A DNA stretch of 64,000 nt from Aphidius gifuensis (taxonomy: Eukaryota > Arthropoda > Insecta > Hymenoptera > Braconidae), in the NCBI RefSeq assembly GCF_014905175.1, contig NC_057788.1:28800154-28864153 (forward strand), written 5' to 3'. Positions within the stretch are counted from its first letter, which is position 1. Each line of letters starts with the position of its first letter. The translations under genes and the position numbers were made by a program. Of the stretch, positions 51,401-63,574 are shown one piece after another. Below the pieces are notes generated by a model. The model had not been told where the DNA came from. It did no database searches and saw only the letters and a program-made list of their open reading frames with translations.

Positions 51401-54400
51401 CACTATTAACACACCTATATATACCACTTAAACATTAACAGATATTATATGTATATATGTATATTCAAAAGGGTGTTTGTCCCTAAAAGTAACCAAAATT
51501 TTATGACCATCATAACGAAACGATAAAGACATATACGTATATACATAAATTTTATATATATATCTACCAGTCGGTCAAGCACACACATGTTTTTTTTCTT
51601 TTTTTTTTTAAAAGATGAAAACAGAAGATGGACAGTCTGGTTGACCACCCGGTGATATTATCCTATTATCTCACCTGGAAATATCTCAACGCCACTGAAA
51701 TTACTAACCACATTATTTCTGTATATGTTTGTTAATTTGTCGATGTGTGTGAGATGCTTTCAAGTAGCTTTAACTAATTTTATATATATAAAGTCTCTTT
51801 GTTTTTTAAATTAAGGTCAATGACCAAATTTAATCAGTTGAATTCTTGATAATTATATTTGAACGTAATTTCCTTTTTTAATGACAATGAGAAAATTTAA
51901 ATCATAAAATTAACAAACCACTTTTAAAGCTAGTGTCAAACCCCTTGATGATAAAAATAATTTTGATAAATTATACACTTGAAAAATTTGATGTCTGTGT
52001 ATATATGTATTTCAAATTAATGCGTTATCTATATACCAATAATGAGTGACTGCCGAAGGGTGTAAATATATATCACAAAGGGATCTTGATTTTTATCTGT
52101 ATGAATTCATTGAGGGTGAAATTTCAGGATATTTTCCATATATATAAATCAACCCTATACCAATTGCACGATTATAATCGTCTAAATAGTCATTTTGACT
52201 ACCAAACTCACATCACCCACACAAGATAACACAATACTAATTTACCATTCACACTTTGATCATCATCCACAATTTTTTATTTTATTTTTTTTATCTATAA
52301 TATATTAACCAAAAGACGATCTCAATCTTGAGATTTTATTTTTTTTTTTTGCTCTATTTTCTTTTTATTTTACCCCTCGATACACGTTTAAATTGGGGTT
52401 GTTGACCTTGTCGGAATTTTCGTCATCCGGTGTCCGAGTTTGTTTCGTTGAGGGTCTATATGTTTTTTTTTTTTTTTCTTATTTATTATTATAGACATAC
52501 CAACTGTAAGAAATAATGGAAAAAAAAAATTTGAAGATACTGGAATTTTGTTGAAACTCCTGCTGTTGCTTTTTTTTTTTTTTCACTAATGTCAAATCAA
52601 ATTTTCTTTTTACCCTTCATTTTTCCTTATTGTCAATCAAAATTTTCCGTGTTTTATTATTATTTTTTTTTTTTACACTCCCTTATAAACAAATCGAATT
52701 TTTGTCGTAAAAAAAAAATCACGTCTTGCACATTTTTCTATCTGATTAAAGTGGTTTCGAAAAAAATCGAGGTGAAGGGAAAACAAAAAAAAAAAAGATT
52801 TTGATAGGTTAAATAAACTTCTTTTAAGAATCCAGAGGGACAAAGTTCCTCCGAGGGTCACACGTAGATAAATGGTTCTCTTTTCTGAACTTTACTGATA
52901 AAGATATTAATCTTTTCTTTTTTTTTTTCTTCTTGAATTTTACTTTTATTTGTTCTTTTTTTCTTTGACCAATAATAATACAATTTTACTTTGATATTTT
53001 TCATTTGTCTGATTTTTCTATCCTCAATTATTTCACTTGACCACATTGTCCACTTCTATAATATGATAACTATATTTTTTTCTTTATTTTTTTATTCAAC
53101 TATTATTTGATTTTATATTTGATTTTTATTTATTTTTCTTATATTTCTCCTTGTTCAAATATTTCATACACTATTTCTTATCATATTATTTTTATTATTT
53201 CTTATATATATCCCTCCTGTTAATTTTTATTCTCCCTCTATCTCGTTTGTTCTTCATCATAATGTGAAAAATAGTATACCATATGTCTACGTCACGAAAC
53301 TATTACCATTACTTTATATTATTTTTTTTATATTATTATTTACTCATTTTAATAAAAAAGCAAAATAAAAAATACACAGTGTATTTTTACGCCATTGAAA
53401 ATTTTTTTATATAAATAAAAATAACAAATAAAAAAAGGAAAAACTTTTAACGAAGGGTAACTATCCACATGTTAAATTTTCTTGATAAATATAACGACAA
53501 AAAGACAGGTGTATTATCAACCTCATTATACAATATTATTTATTTATTTATTTATTTATTTAATGCATCATTGGGTCTCAATAAATTTAATAAATAAATA
53601 ATAAAATATTTTATATATATATATACTAATGTGGTGGTTAATGTGGTTTGACTAGAAACGGAAGTGAGCATGGATCGAGAAAGGTGGCACACGAGGGAAC
53701 AATATATATAGAAGTTGGTGCACAATATATTTCACTCTATATATATGTATTGTGAATGGTTGCGTATAGCAAGGTATAGGGGTGCGTTAGCGCGTGGAAT
53801 TCCCGGAGGTTGTGAGTGCGAAAGTGAGGGGGTTGAGGGATCAGATCGATAGCATAAGGGACCGACAGACCTTATGGTGTCTACCCTCTACCTTCATCTA
53901 ACAAAACCATCATACCAACCAACCAACTACTACTACTCTACTATGTCCTCTCCATTTTCTTTTCACAAACCTTGCTCTTTTCTTTTTTTTTTTTATTACA
54001 CACAACTACCTTCCCTCTTCTTCTTTTTGTTTATATAGTTTTTTTTTTTTTCTACGTCATCTCAATTTTCATTAAATTTAATTTACCATCAGACCTTTTT
54101 TTTTTTTACTCTCAAATGCATATCGTTTTTTAAATTTTTTTTTTCTTGCTTTTTTGAATAACAATAAATAAATTATGGCTATAGAAAAATTAAATTATTT
54201 AATAATGAATTCAAATTGGAAGGTTGGTCATGTTTGCCTAATAGCTAATCACAGGGTGTATTTTATTATTTTTTTTTTTTTTTGAATAATATTAGCCTTT
54301 GAAATTGGACCCTTGTCAAAATATTGGTTATAAATTTCTGTAAATTCACAAATTATTTAAACATATTTAAAATTATTTTCATATAGTTGTATAAAGGAAA

Positions 54401-56640
54401 AATAAGAAAAAAAAAAAATGGTATGAATATTGTCCTCAAATGTCAAGAGATGTAAAAAAAATAATAATAAAGAAGGAAAAAAAAAAATTCTTCAAGATAA
54501 AATTTTTTCGAAATGTTATACTTGGGGTGTAATGCAAGTGGGTCACGCAAGGGATCATGATAAAATAAAAATAGAAAAATTGCCACAAGAGACTCGTCGG
54601 TGTCATTATTATTATGCGTATATGTCACGTGATTGCAACTATGAAAATATATAAATAAATAAATAAATTGAGGGAGGTTTAGTTTAAAGTTCCTTCTCTC
54701 GCGGATGTAGTGATTAAAACGATACATCCGGTTGTTTGAATTTTATCAAGAGTTTTTTTTTTTTGATAGAATCTTGAGCTCTCGATCAATGTCAGTTTGT
54801 TGAAAATCAACAAGGAGGAAGACACTGTCGCAATACAAACTATATACATATTTAAGTACACATTACACGTCAACGATATATCCACAAGGTATTTCATGTG
54901 TCACTTGATATATATATGCACACTAAATTTTATATGTTCAGCAACCCTTCTTGACCTTTAACTTGAACTTTTGTCATCGTAAATTTGACCCTATATACAT
55001 GGCTAATTGTTGCTATATGTCATTAATTTATTTACAACTTTTTAATACACATATTTCACATAAAAATAAAAAATAAGAGTACAATTTACAACAGATTAAA
55101 CCAATATCATTGACATATGGATTTTATTTTTAACTATCCATTAAAGTGGATAATATTTTTTTGACTTTTATATTTTTATCGATACGAGAAAAATATAAAA
55201 AATTAAATTATTTTTCATTACGCTATCTTATTATACTTTTAGTTAATTTTTTTAAATTAAATATTATATAAATAAATTTCTTTATTCAATATATACAACA
55301 ACAATTTTTATTGATATTGATAGAAAAGCTCATTTATTGAAATGTGCATCAAGATGACAATGTGAGGTTTAATGGTAAACTTGTTAAGTGTAATGGATAC
55401 AAACATAGTTGATGATAGTGAGTGTAGCAACAACAAGGCGTGGTCCATTTGTCGTTGATTCAGAATGAGAAATAAAATAAAGAATACATCCAACTAGCAC
55501 AGGGTGTGCTAATGATGTTTATACTAGTTTGTTACATGGTACTATCATTTCTCTTTCTCTCTCTGATTTTCTCTTTATCACATACACTCATTCCCTCTTC
55601 AGTCCTCTTTTTTTTTTTTGCCTCATTCCACCTCAACAATATATCGTTTATCACGACAAATTCACTGTGATTAATTATGCTTTTCAGCCGATTAGCTTTC
55701 CGTTATTGTCCACATTGTATTTTTTTTTTTTTTCATAGCATATTTATGACAACAATTGTGCACACTTGTTTTATCATTTTATTCATCAAAAATACAAAAA
55801 ACAATAGATAAAAATTAAAAATTTAAAAAATTAATTAAACTCAGTAGTATAAATTTTTATATTTGCTATTTATTTATTTTTTTCATGTATGTTTTGATTG
55901 AAGTAGACGTGGACAAAAAAAAAAAAAAAAGAAAAAAACCCAGTGAAAATGTCGAAAGGCATGAAAATGCGTGAGATGTTACTGCAGCATTGAATAGAAT
56001 AAGAGAGAAGAAATTTTATTTGTTGGGGGGTTGCTAAAAAAGCAGCACCAACTGATGTCATTCTATATTTTTCTCTACACACCCTCTTTATACCGCTGTC
56101 TCACTCGATTCATGTCACTTTGTACCTGGGTCACGTACCTCCTCGTATTGACAAGCCAACCAGGCTACCCTATCCACCAGCATCCAACTTTTCTCTTATT
56201 TTTCTTCTTCACCCTCATCCCTCAATATACAGTATTTTTTATTTTATTCTTCCAATTTTCCTTCTTCAGCGTCTCTTTGATTCATCGGTCATTCTTTAGT
56301 TATATATATTTTTTTATTTTTTTTTCGTTTAACCCATGAGAAAATTGGAAAATTGTATGGGATTTTCCATCGTCATACTCATATGATCATAAAATAATTT
56401 TATTATATTTTTAAAAAATATATGGATACTTGGTAATAAAATAGGCATTCAATTTTTCACATATGGCTTTAAATGATATCATATTGCATTCACGTCATAA
56501 AATATAATATAAAAATAATATTGAAGAAATATATAAAAAACAGCAAAGATCGTGTTACTTAATAAAATTTATTTTTATCATCAATAATTTATTTACAAGT
56601 CAATAAATTATGTTTAAAATTTATATTTTATTTTTTTTAG
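48466..56640 (+). other. Long 5' intron of the + strand gene
   Basis: About 8.2 kb, mostly AT-rich. Distinct parts: a GC-richer patch at about 53640-53900 that could be an alternative promoter; ATTT repeats at 53540-53562 and a TA run near 53612-53626; pyrimidine-rich stretches at 53880-54120 and 55540-56330; and a complex patch at 51270-51420. No coding exon I can support. Confidence 0.45.
53640..53900. promoter_or_regulatory. GC-richer island within the long intron
   Basis: Contains GGTGCGTTAGCGCGTGGAAT-type sequence with several CG dinucleotides in a region otherwise nearly devoid of them. Candidate alternative promoter or enhancer. Inference only. Confidence 0.3.
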
Positions 56641-56740
56641 ATAATTGGAAGTTTTGAGGAATGTTACAACGATGAGTTTACAATCCCCGGGTCCCGGGCA
56701 GCGCCCATCATCGAGATATTCACCTCAAGAAACATTAAAG
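56641..56740 (+). CDS. Start exon of an unidentified gene running off the right edge
   Basis: Acceptor TTTTTTTTAG at 56640 and donor GTAAGT at 56741 bracket a 100-base exon. Coding starts at 56672 and gives 23 residues, MSLQSPGPGQRPSSRYSPQE plus TLK, ending in phase 0. The codons are much richer in G and C than those of the neighbouring genes. A Ser/Pro/Gly-rich start like this is common in nuclear regulatory proteins, but I do not recognise the gene. A four-codon upstream frame (ATG at 56661) ends in a TGA that overlaps the main ATG. No later exon is visible up to 64000, so the rest lies outside the window. Confidence 0.55.
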
Positions 56741-58255
56741 GTAAGTTCCAAATAAAAAAAATATATTTGCTATTTTATTAATATAAATTATTCCAACAAG
56801 TCACAAATTAAAATAATACTTAATAATGATTCGACAAAAATACGAAACATAATTTCATCAAATTTTAATCTTTTATAATTTAATTATTATTTATTTAAAG
56901 AATTAATAATTAATGAAAGTAAATTTATATTTTGGGGTTTTTTTTTTTTATGAGAAAAAACATAAAAACAAGCTTTCTAAAATAAATATTTATAAAATTG
57001 CATTTTTTTTTCCTTGGCGAACATAACGCAGTTACCTTTTGGTCGTTTCTCCCTATTACGTATATTTTTTTCCTCTTTTCCTCTTTGTACATCCATTTAT
57101 ATCCTAAAATTTTTTTTCTATACCCCACCACCAGCATCATCGTAATCCGGCGCGTACGTGTCTGACTCTACTCGACCTTGTATCACTGTTTCATCCCCTT
57201 TTATTTATTTTTTTATTCCATTTATTTTTGTCGTTATTTTTTTTGATACATATATAAATGTTTTTTTTTTTTTCTTTTTTTTTCAAGTTTGAGTATTCAG
57301 AGAAAAAGAAAAATAATAAAAAAATAAATGTAATATATGTATTATATATTTATATATAAAAATAAAAAAAGTAAAATCGAGAAGGGTGACAATTTTCTAC
57401 TCTGATGCTTGCCTCGTTTTTTTTTTTTTTTTTCTTAATTAATTTTGCGTTCACGTGTCTAATATTTACTTCCTCAAACTCCATCATTGCCAACACGTCT
57501 TTTCAAATTTTTAAATTCTTATCACACTGTGTAAATGGATGTGTTAACGCCTCAATAAATCATCAACTTCTTGAAATTTTTTTTCGCAATTAAACATCAT
57601 CAAAAATGTTTTAAAAATTTCATCATCATTGTATGTTTTTTAATTATTTTTTTCTCTTTCATCAAAGTTTTGTCTTATTTCCCTTTTTTTTTTTTTGAAT
57701 GAATAAATTGTATAATTAATTTTTTTTTTTGCATAAATATAAATTAATAAACATTGTTATATTTCTGTAGTTGTAATTTAGCTGCTTGTTAATTGTCTCG
57801 ATTAAAATTAAATAGTAAAAAAAAAAAAAAAATAAATAAGTGCCTTTGAGCACGTTGACTCTTTGGCTTTGCGTGACGTGGTCTTTCGTTTTTTTACATG
57901 TCGTCTTGGTTATTTTTTTTTCTTTATTCAACCACCTTTTGACTCAACTTGTTTTCCATCAACGACATCAGACTATCACGCAAAATTATTTTCGAAAAAA
58001 AATTCTATTTAAATTGTTTATAGTTGATTATTTGCATGAAAATTTTTGAGCTTTTTTTTCTCATGGGAAATTAAAAATAAAGTCAATTTATAAATGATTT
58101 TTTTAAAAATTTTTATTTGAATTATCAAGTAGATATAAAATGTTTTTATTATTTTTATAAAATTCATTTTATTTTTACATTTATTTTAAATATATTTTCA
58201 AGATCAAAATTATTTTTATTATTCATGATTACATTTTTTTCTTTTATTTTATTTT
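56741..58255. other. Intron of the + strand gene, 3' flank of the secreted array
   Basis: AT-rich 1.5 kb with pyrimidine runs. No coding exon supported. Its right end will include the 3' UTR of the first secreted gene. Confidence 0.4.
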
Positions 58256-59107
58256 TTATTCTTTCGGTAAAAATTTAAAAACAATATTTAAATTTTCCGT
58301 TGCAATATTCAATGATCGATTAAGTGAACTGTATGCACTTTCCCAACAAAATTCAATATTTTCTTTTAAATTCGATACTACTAGATCGCGATTTTGTAGA
58401 GCCACAATTGAAATTTTTCTCTCAACGTCAATGATTAAATCAGTTAAATTTGATATTTTAGTTTTTACATATTGTTGACATTCACTTATGAAGCTTTGAA
58501 ATGAGTTACATTTATCTTGAATGTCTGTAAATTTAGCGAGTGTCTCATTGATTCCCTGAAAAATTAAATTTAAATTTAGTATATATATTTTAAGTGTGAA
58601 TGTTTTATATCATCATAAAATATTACCAAAAAAATACTTGTAAAATTATCATTATGTAAAGTTTTATTAGTCTCCACGGATATACACTCATCTAAATCGG
58701 AAACAGCAATTTCATAAGCAAACGTTGCATTTTTGTATATTGTTGGAGAGATGTCATTATCAGTTGTTGATTCTTCAATTAAGCTAAGAGTATTTTCAAC
58801 GAGATTATGTATATTAACAATTTCTTTTGATCGTATTTTTGATGTTGTGTCGGTCATGTAGTCTAAAAATTCTTTCAGTAATTGTTTCATAATCGATGCA
58901 TCTCTCATTGCATTCATCAAAGATGAACTTACAACTTTTTTTTCATAACCAGGTTCAAAAGTAACAAATCCTTCCTGTTAAATTTATTATCATTATCATT
59001 TTTTTTTATACAATGTGTGAGTTAATTATTTAATCAAATAAAAAACTTACCTGGATTGTCACCATTGCTGCCAGCAAAAAAAATAAATTTATTAAAAATT
59101 TATTCAT
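58256..59107 (-). CDS. Secreted helical protein, array member A
   Basis: Three phase-0 exons (59051-59107, 58627-58974, 58256-58555) give 234 residues. Exon 1 is a 19-residue signal peptide (MNKFLINLFFLLAAMVTIQ). The mature part starts EGFVTFEPGYEKK; the F-E-P motif also occurs in members B and C. Exon 2 ends in a domain with AYEIAVSDLDECI. Exon 3 has Cys-x9-Cys and FCWESAYSSLNRSL near the C-terminus. It is mostly predicted helix. Compared with B, C and D it lacks the first exon-2 Cys. I do not recognise the family; the general look (secreted, helical, paired Cys) recalls insect gut or venom secreted families but I claim no homology. Confidence 0.75.
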
Positions 59108-59842
59108 TTTTTTTTTCGAGTTTTAAAATCAAGTACACGAGATACGAGTTAAAATTAGATAATAAATACTTTGATGATACTTTGATTAAAAAATTGAAAT
59201 ATAATTTAACAAGACACAAAGAGCTGAATTGTTCTTAGATGTTACTATCGGTCTGATGTGGTCAAGGTCTATTCGACGACTACTTAAAAAAGCGATAACC
59301 GAGCTATATTTTTAAATCTATTTTAAAATATTTTAAAGTCGTTAAAAGTTGATAAAATAAGTGATAAAATAAAATCAAAAAAACATAATAATTTTAAAGA
59401 AAGTAAGTTAAAAATAAAAAAAAAAATTTAAAAATTGTGACTGGCCATTGAACTATAGCTGATAAATTGATAAAAAAATAAAAACTATTTTTAACGTGTT
59501 TCGACTTTGACTTTTTACTTTAAATAAAATATAAATTTTTAAATATTATATTGAATTTTTAGGAAATTTATAGATACAAATTTTTTGATCAATTATGTTG
59601 TCTTGAAAAATATGTGTTAATGAATGGAAAAAAAAATTAAAACTTCTCGTTTATATATCCATCGACCCAAGAACTATATAAACATTCCAAAGCTTAGATT
59701 AAACGTGAAAAAAATATATGACTAGTCATAAATTAGATTTTTTTTATCAAAAGACTGCTTTTTTTTTTTCACAAAACTTTATTTTATCAAATGAATTGTT
59801 ATAATTTTTGTAAAACATATAATGCCTTGACATTTATCTTGT
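59108..59842. other. Spacer between array members A and B
   Basis: AT-rich. The first ~200 bases should be the promoter of member A. The stretch at 59220-59310 is less AT-rich. No gene seen. Confidence 0.4.
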
Positions 59843-60736
59843 TTAATTTGTCGTTGAATTATTATTATTACAAGTATCAAGATTTTGAATAAATTTAAGT
59901 GATTCTTTAGATATTTTAAGCAATGTACTGTTTAAAGATCGATAACGAGCTTGCCAGCAATTTTGAATATCGTATTGTAAAGTTGTTATCATTCGGTATT
60001 TTTCCACAGTATTAAGTGTTCTTTTTATTTTTTCAATGTCATTGCCTAATTTTTCTCCATGATTTTTTATGCATACATCATATTCTTGAACAGTAATTGT
60101 CGAACAATTATTCATTAATTGATCGAATTTAAATTGAATTCTTTTTTCAGCCTGAAATAATTTATAAATTAGCTATTTACATATCCAACATGATTATATA
60201 ATGTCTTGTTAATTTTTAAATATAAAAAACAAATAATCATACCGTATTAATTTTTTCAAAGTGGTCTCTTAAAAATTTTTCTTTTTTTGAAATTATACAA
60301 TAATGTAAATCAATCATGGCGACTGAGTATGCATTGATAACATTATCTCTTTCCTTTCTAAAACACAATGGACTTGTTTTATTTTCGTGAACAATTTTAA
60401 TATAATTTTCAGTTGATATCATTGCTTTTTCCACACTCAAATGTATATCAATCACAATTTTAAATCTTGTATTTGATATACCATCTTCCATATCACTTAA
60501 AATATTTTGTCTCATTCGTCTTATGGGATAAGCTTTCTGCATATAATTAATCAATTCTGAGTTGATCATATTTCCATCAAATGTTGGCTCAAAAATTGAA
60601 ACATTTCCCTGTTATCACAGTTTAAAAATAAAAAAATAATTATATATGTATTGCATAAAAATATTGAGTTTAATATTACCTGAGCAACGATCATTCCCAT
60701 CAGTTGAAAAAATATCAAAATTATTATTTTATTCAT
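59843..60736 (-). CDS. Secreted helical protein, array member B
   Basis: Three phase-0 exons (60680-60736, 60243-60608, 59843-60151) give 243 residues. The start chosen is MNKIIILIFFQLMGMIVAQ, a 19-residue signal exon matching A and C; an ATG three codons upstream is also in frame. The mature protein begins GNVSIFEPTFDGNMINSELI. Exon 2 carries EDGISNTRFKI and ends in a Cys-x18-Cys segment with NAYSVAMIDLHYCI. Exon 3 has Cys-x10-Cys with EYDVCIKNHGEKL, and NCWQARYRSLNSTL. It is the closest relative of C; both have a 366-base second exon. Several Asn-x-Ser/Thr sites suggest glycosylation. Confidence 0.78.
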
Positions 60737-61281
60737 TGTCGTCATGAATATTATATGCAAGCTTATTATTATTTTTTTTTTTTTTGACTCTATCCCAGCT
60801 CTGCTTGTTGAATAAAATAAATAAATAAATAAATATTTTTATCAGTTTTAAAAATAAATAACTGACCGTTCTCACTGTTGAGTGTCTTCTTTATGACTGC
60901 CTCAATGATAAAATGAAAAAATAAAATGACAAACATTTTTGTGTCTATCGATAATAATAATGATGATCCACTGATATCTTTTTTTTTCACGGCACAAACA
61001 TAAATTTGTTATCTAAAATTTAAAAAAAAAAAAAACTAAATATATTATTAAAATAAAATAAGTACAATATATTTTTTTTGAATACTTTTATTTCGAAAAA
61101 TTTATTTTTTATTTATTTATATAGTATACAATTATTTAATATACATAAATTTTTTTTTTTTTCATTTTTCGATGACTTGTTGACAAGTTTAAATAAATTT
61201 CTATTGCAATTATTTGAAGTTGATTGTAGTCTGTTGAATTTAAAAGACTTTTAATTTTTTTTTTTATATAAAATTTATTAT
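60737..61281. other. Spacer between array members B and C
   Basis: Holds the member B promoter. The segment at about 60785-60930 aligns with about 62170-62310 upstream of member C, sharing CTTCTTTATGACTG and a nearby TATCAGTT word. An AAAT repeat runs near 60817-60838. Confidence 0.5.
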
Positions 61282-62154
61282 TTAATATTCACATATAGCA
61301 GGGCTATTAGCATATTCACGTAATTGTTGAGACACATGAGACAATGTGCTGTTCAACGATTGATATGGACTTTGCCAACAATCATAAATACTGGCTTCTA
61401 AATTTGTCATCAAGGGATTTGTATCCACTGTATTTAGCTCGTTTTTAATATCTTTTATATATTTTTTTAATTGTTGTCCATGATTTTTAACACATATATC
61501 ATAATCAGCAACATAAAATTCCTTACATTCATTCATTATATCAACAAATTTTAGTCCAACTTGTTTCGTAATCTAAAAAAAAACGAAAAAAATTATTAAT
61601 TTTATTTCTAATTGAAAATAAAAGACGAAAAATAAGAATAATATTTTATAATAAATAAAAAATCGTACCGATTCAACACTATGAAAATCGTTTTCCAAAA
61701 ATTTTATTCTTTTAAATCGTATGCATTCATCCAAATCACTAACTGCAAGAGAGTATGCATTTGTAACAACAATTTTTTGCTTATCAAAACACGATGAATT
61801 AATTCCATTATCATGGGAAATTTTAATAATATTTTCAACTGACATCATAGCTTTTTCAACATTCAAATGTATATCATGCATGATTTTAAATCGTGTATTT
61901 GATATTCCATCTTCGACATCATTTAAAAGATTTTGCCTTGTTCGATTGATGGGAAATGCTCTCCACATGTAATTTATCAATGCCGAGTTGATCATACTTT
62001 CATCAAAAGTTGGCTCAAAAATTGAAATACTTGCCTGTCATTATCACAGTTGAAAAATAATTGTATTATTTTTTTATTTAAATTAAAATATTAAGTTAAA
62101 TATTACCTCGATTCCCATCAGTTGAAAAAACACAAAAATTATTATTTTATTCAT
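61282..62154 (-). CDS. Secreted helical protein, array member C
   Basis: Three phase-0 exons (62107-62154, 61669-62034, 61282-61572) give 234 residues. The signal exon is MNKIIIFVFFQLMGIE, three codons shorter than in B. The mature protein begins ASISIFEPTFDESMINSALI, then EDGISNTRFKIMHDIHLNVE, nearly the same as B. Exon 2 ends with a Cys-x18-Cys segment and NAYSLAVSDLDECI. Exon 3 has Cys-x10-Cys with DYDICVKNHGQQL, and DCWQSPYQSLNSTL. Strong similarity to B in exon layout, coding and upstream sequence indicates a recent duplication. Function unknown. Confidence 0.78.
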
Positions 62155-62617
62155 TGTCTTTATATAAGAATATTTTTTTTTAGTCTCGATCCCACTTCTG
62201 CTTTTCAGCAATTATTGACATAAATTCAACGTATATCAGTTATAAAAATAAAAAACTAATCGTCTTCTTTATGACTGTCTTAATGACAAAATTCTTCAAT
62301 AACAAATAAACAAAAATAATAATAATATAAAATTTAAATATTTTCTTATCAATTTAAAAAAAAAAAAAAAAAAAACTAATCGTTGTGTTTTTCCACTGTC
62401 TGTTGCATTATATACTGTCTGTCGAAAAAATTTTAAAAAACCGAAAATATAAATCAATTATGTGTCTAGTCTTGAGTCAGGTCAAGTTGATAACAAAAAT
62501 GACTCGACAGTTTAAAACAAAAATAGAAAATATCTAAATGAAACTTACAAAATAATAATAACAAAAAAAAAAAAAAAACAATATATTTTTAGTTATTATT
62601 ATTAAAAAAAAATTAAT
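62155..62617. other. Spacer between array members C and D
   Basis: Contains the member C promoter with the block shared with member B's upstream sequence (about 62170-62310), and an A-run near 62356-62375. No gene seen. Confidence 0.45.
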
Positions 62618-63574
62618 TTATTTTATATTTTTATAGTACACTTGTTTAATACATGCATTTGTTTTTCTTTTTGCATTTTCCAATGACTCTTTAAATGGTT
62701 TATATGAATTTTCTATACAATTATTCATTGAAGCCACAAATTTTTTAATTAAATTATCTTTTTCCACTAGAAAATTATTTAAATCATTTTGTAAATTATT
62801 GATTATTTGACTGGCATCTAAATTTTTTGCATCGGTGCAGTTTTCAGTCACTAATGAGTCCATTGAATTTGAACAATTAGTTTTTGTTTTTTCAAAAATA
62901 TTCACCTGCTTTTCACCATACTTAAAAAATAAATAGATAATTAATTAATTTAACAAAAATTAATAATACTATAATGTCATATTATAATTATTTTTTTTAC
63001 CTCATAAATTGGATAAAGATATTTTTCCTCAAATTCAGTCTGTTTAGATTTCATGCAATTATAAATAGTACTGTTGATATTACTGTATGCAATTAAAATT
63101 AAATTTTTTTTCATCAAACAACGTGATGCATTTTTACCACCATTAAATGCATTTTCAATAATTTCATTGATATAATTATGAGCATTTCGAATGTCTAATG
63201 ATATGTTATTTAAATTATTAAAACGTACTAATTTCAGTGCTGTATCACAATCATCAGCGATATTATTTAAAACATTATTTATAGCGTGGATTTTTATTTT
63301 TAAATTATTTATTCGTGAGCCGGTAAATGGCTCATCATTTGACAATGCCATGGAGTTTATTACCTTGAAGAACAAACAAAAAAAAAATCAAGGAAAATAT
63401 AATTTTTAGAATTACTATTATTAAAGCTATATTTTTTTTTCTTCAACTCGACAGAGAAAATAATATTATAAATTTAAAAAGTTTTAGTTATTATTAGAGT
63501 TAAAAAAAAATTACCTGGATGATAATAAAAAACGTCGAGATAATCCACAATGTAGAAAATTTATTTTTATCCAT
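62618..63574 (-). CDS. Secreted helical protein, array member D (diverged)
   Basis: Three phase-0 exons (63515-63574, 63001-63363, 62618-62920) give 241 residues. The signal exon MDKNKFSTLWIISTFFIIIQ is 20 residues. Exon 2 (121 codons) carries DDCDTALKLV, NAFNGGKNASRCLMKKN and INSTIYNCM, keeping the Cys pair and the helix spacing of B and C. Exon 3 has TNCSNSMDSLVTENC and a C-terminal NNCIENSYKPFKESLENA that lines up with the CWxxxYxSLN segment of A, B and C, but the Trp is lost. Same exon count, phases and sizes show it is a family member in spite of low identity. Function unknown. Confidence 0.7.

Noticed and set aside
54430..54897. Short frames on both strands near 54.4-54.9 kb
   Set aside because: Composition is that of translated AT-rich intron sequence, with runs of Lys, Phe and Tyr. 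No domain or conserved motif.
56031..56339. A 102-codon frame rich in Phe, Leu and Ser
   Set aside because: It is the translation of a pyrimidine-rich tract. The hydrophobic look comes from T/C richness, and no signal or membrane-protein design is visible.
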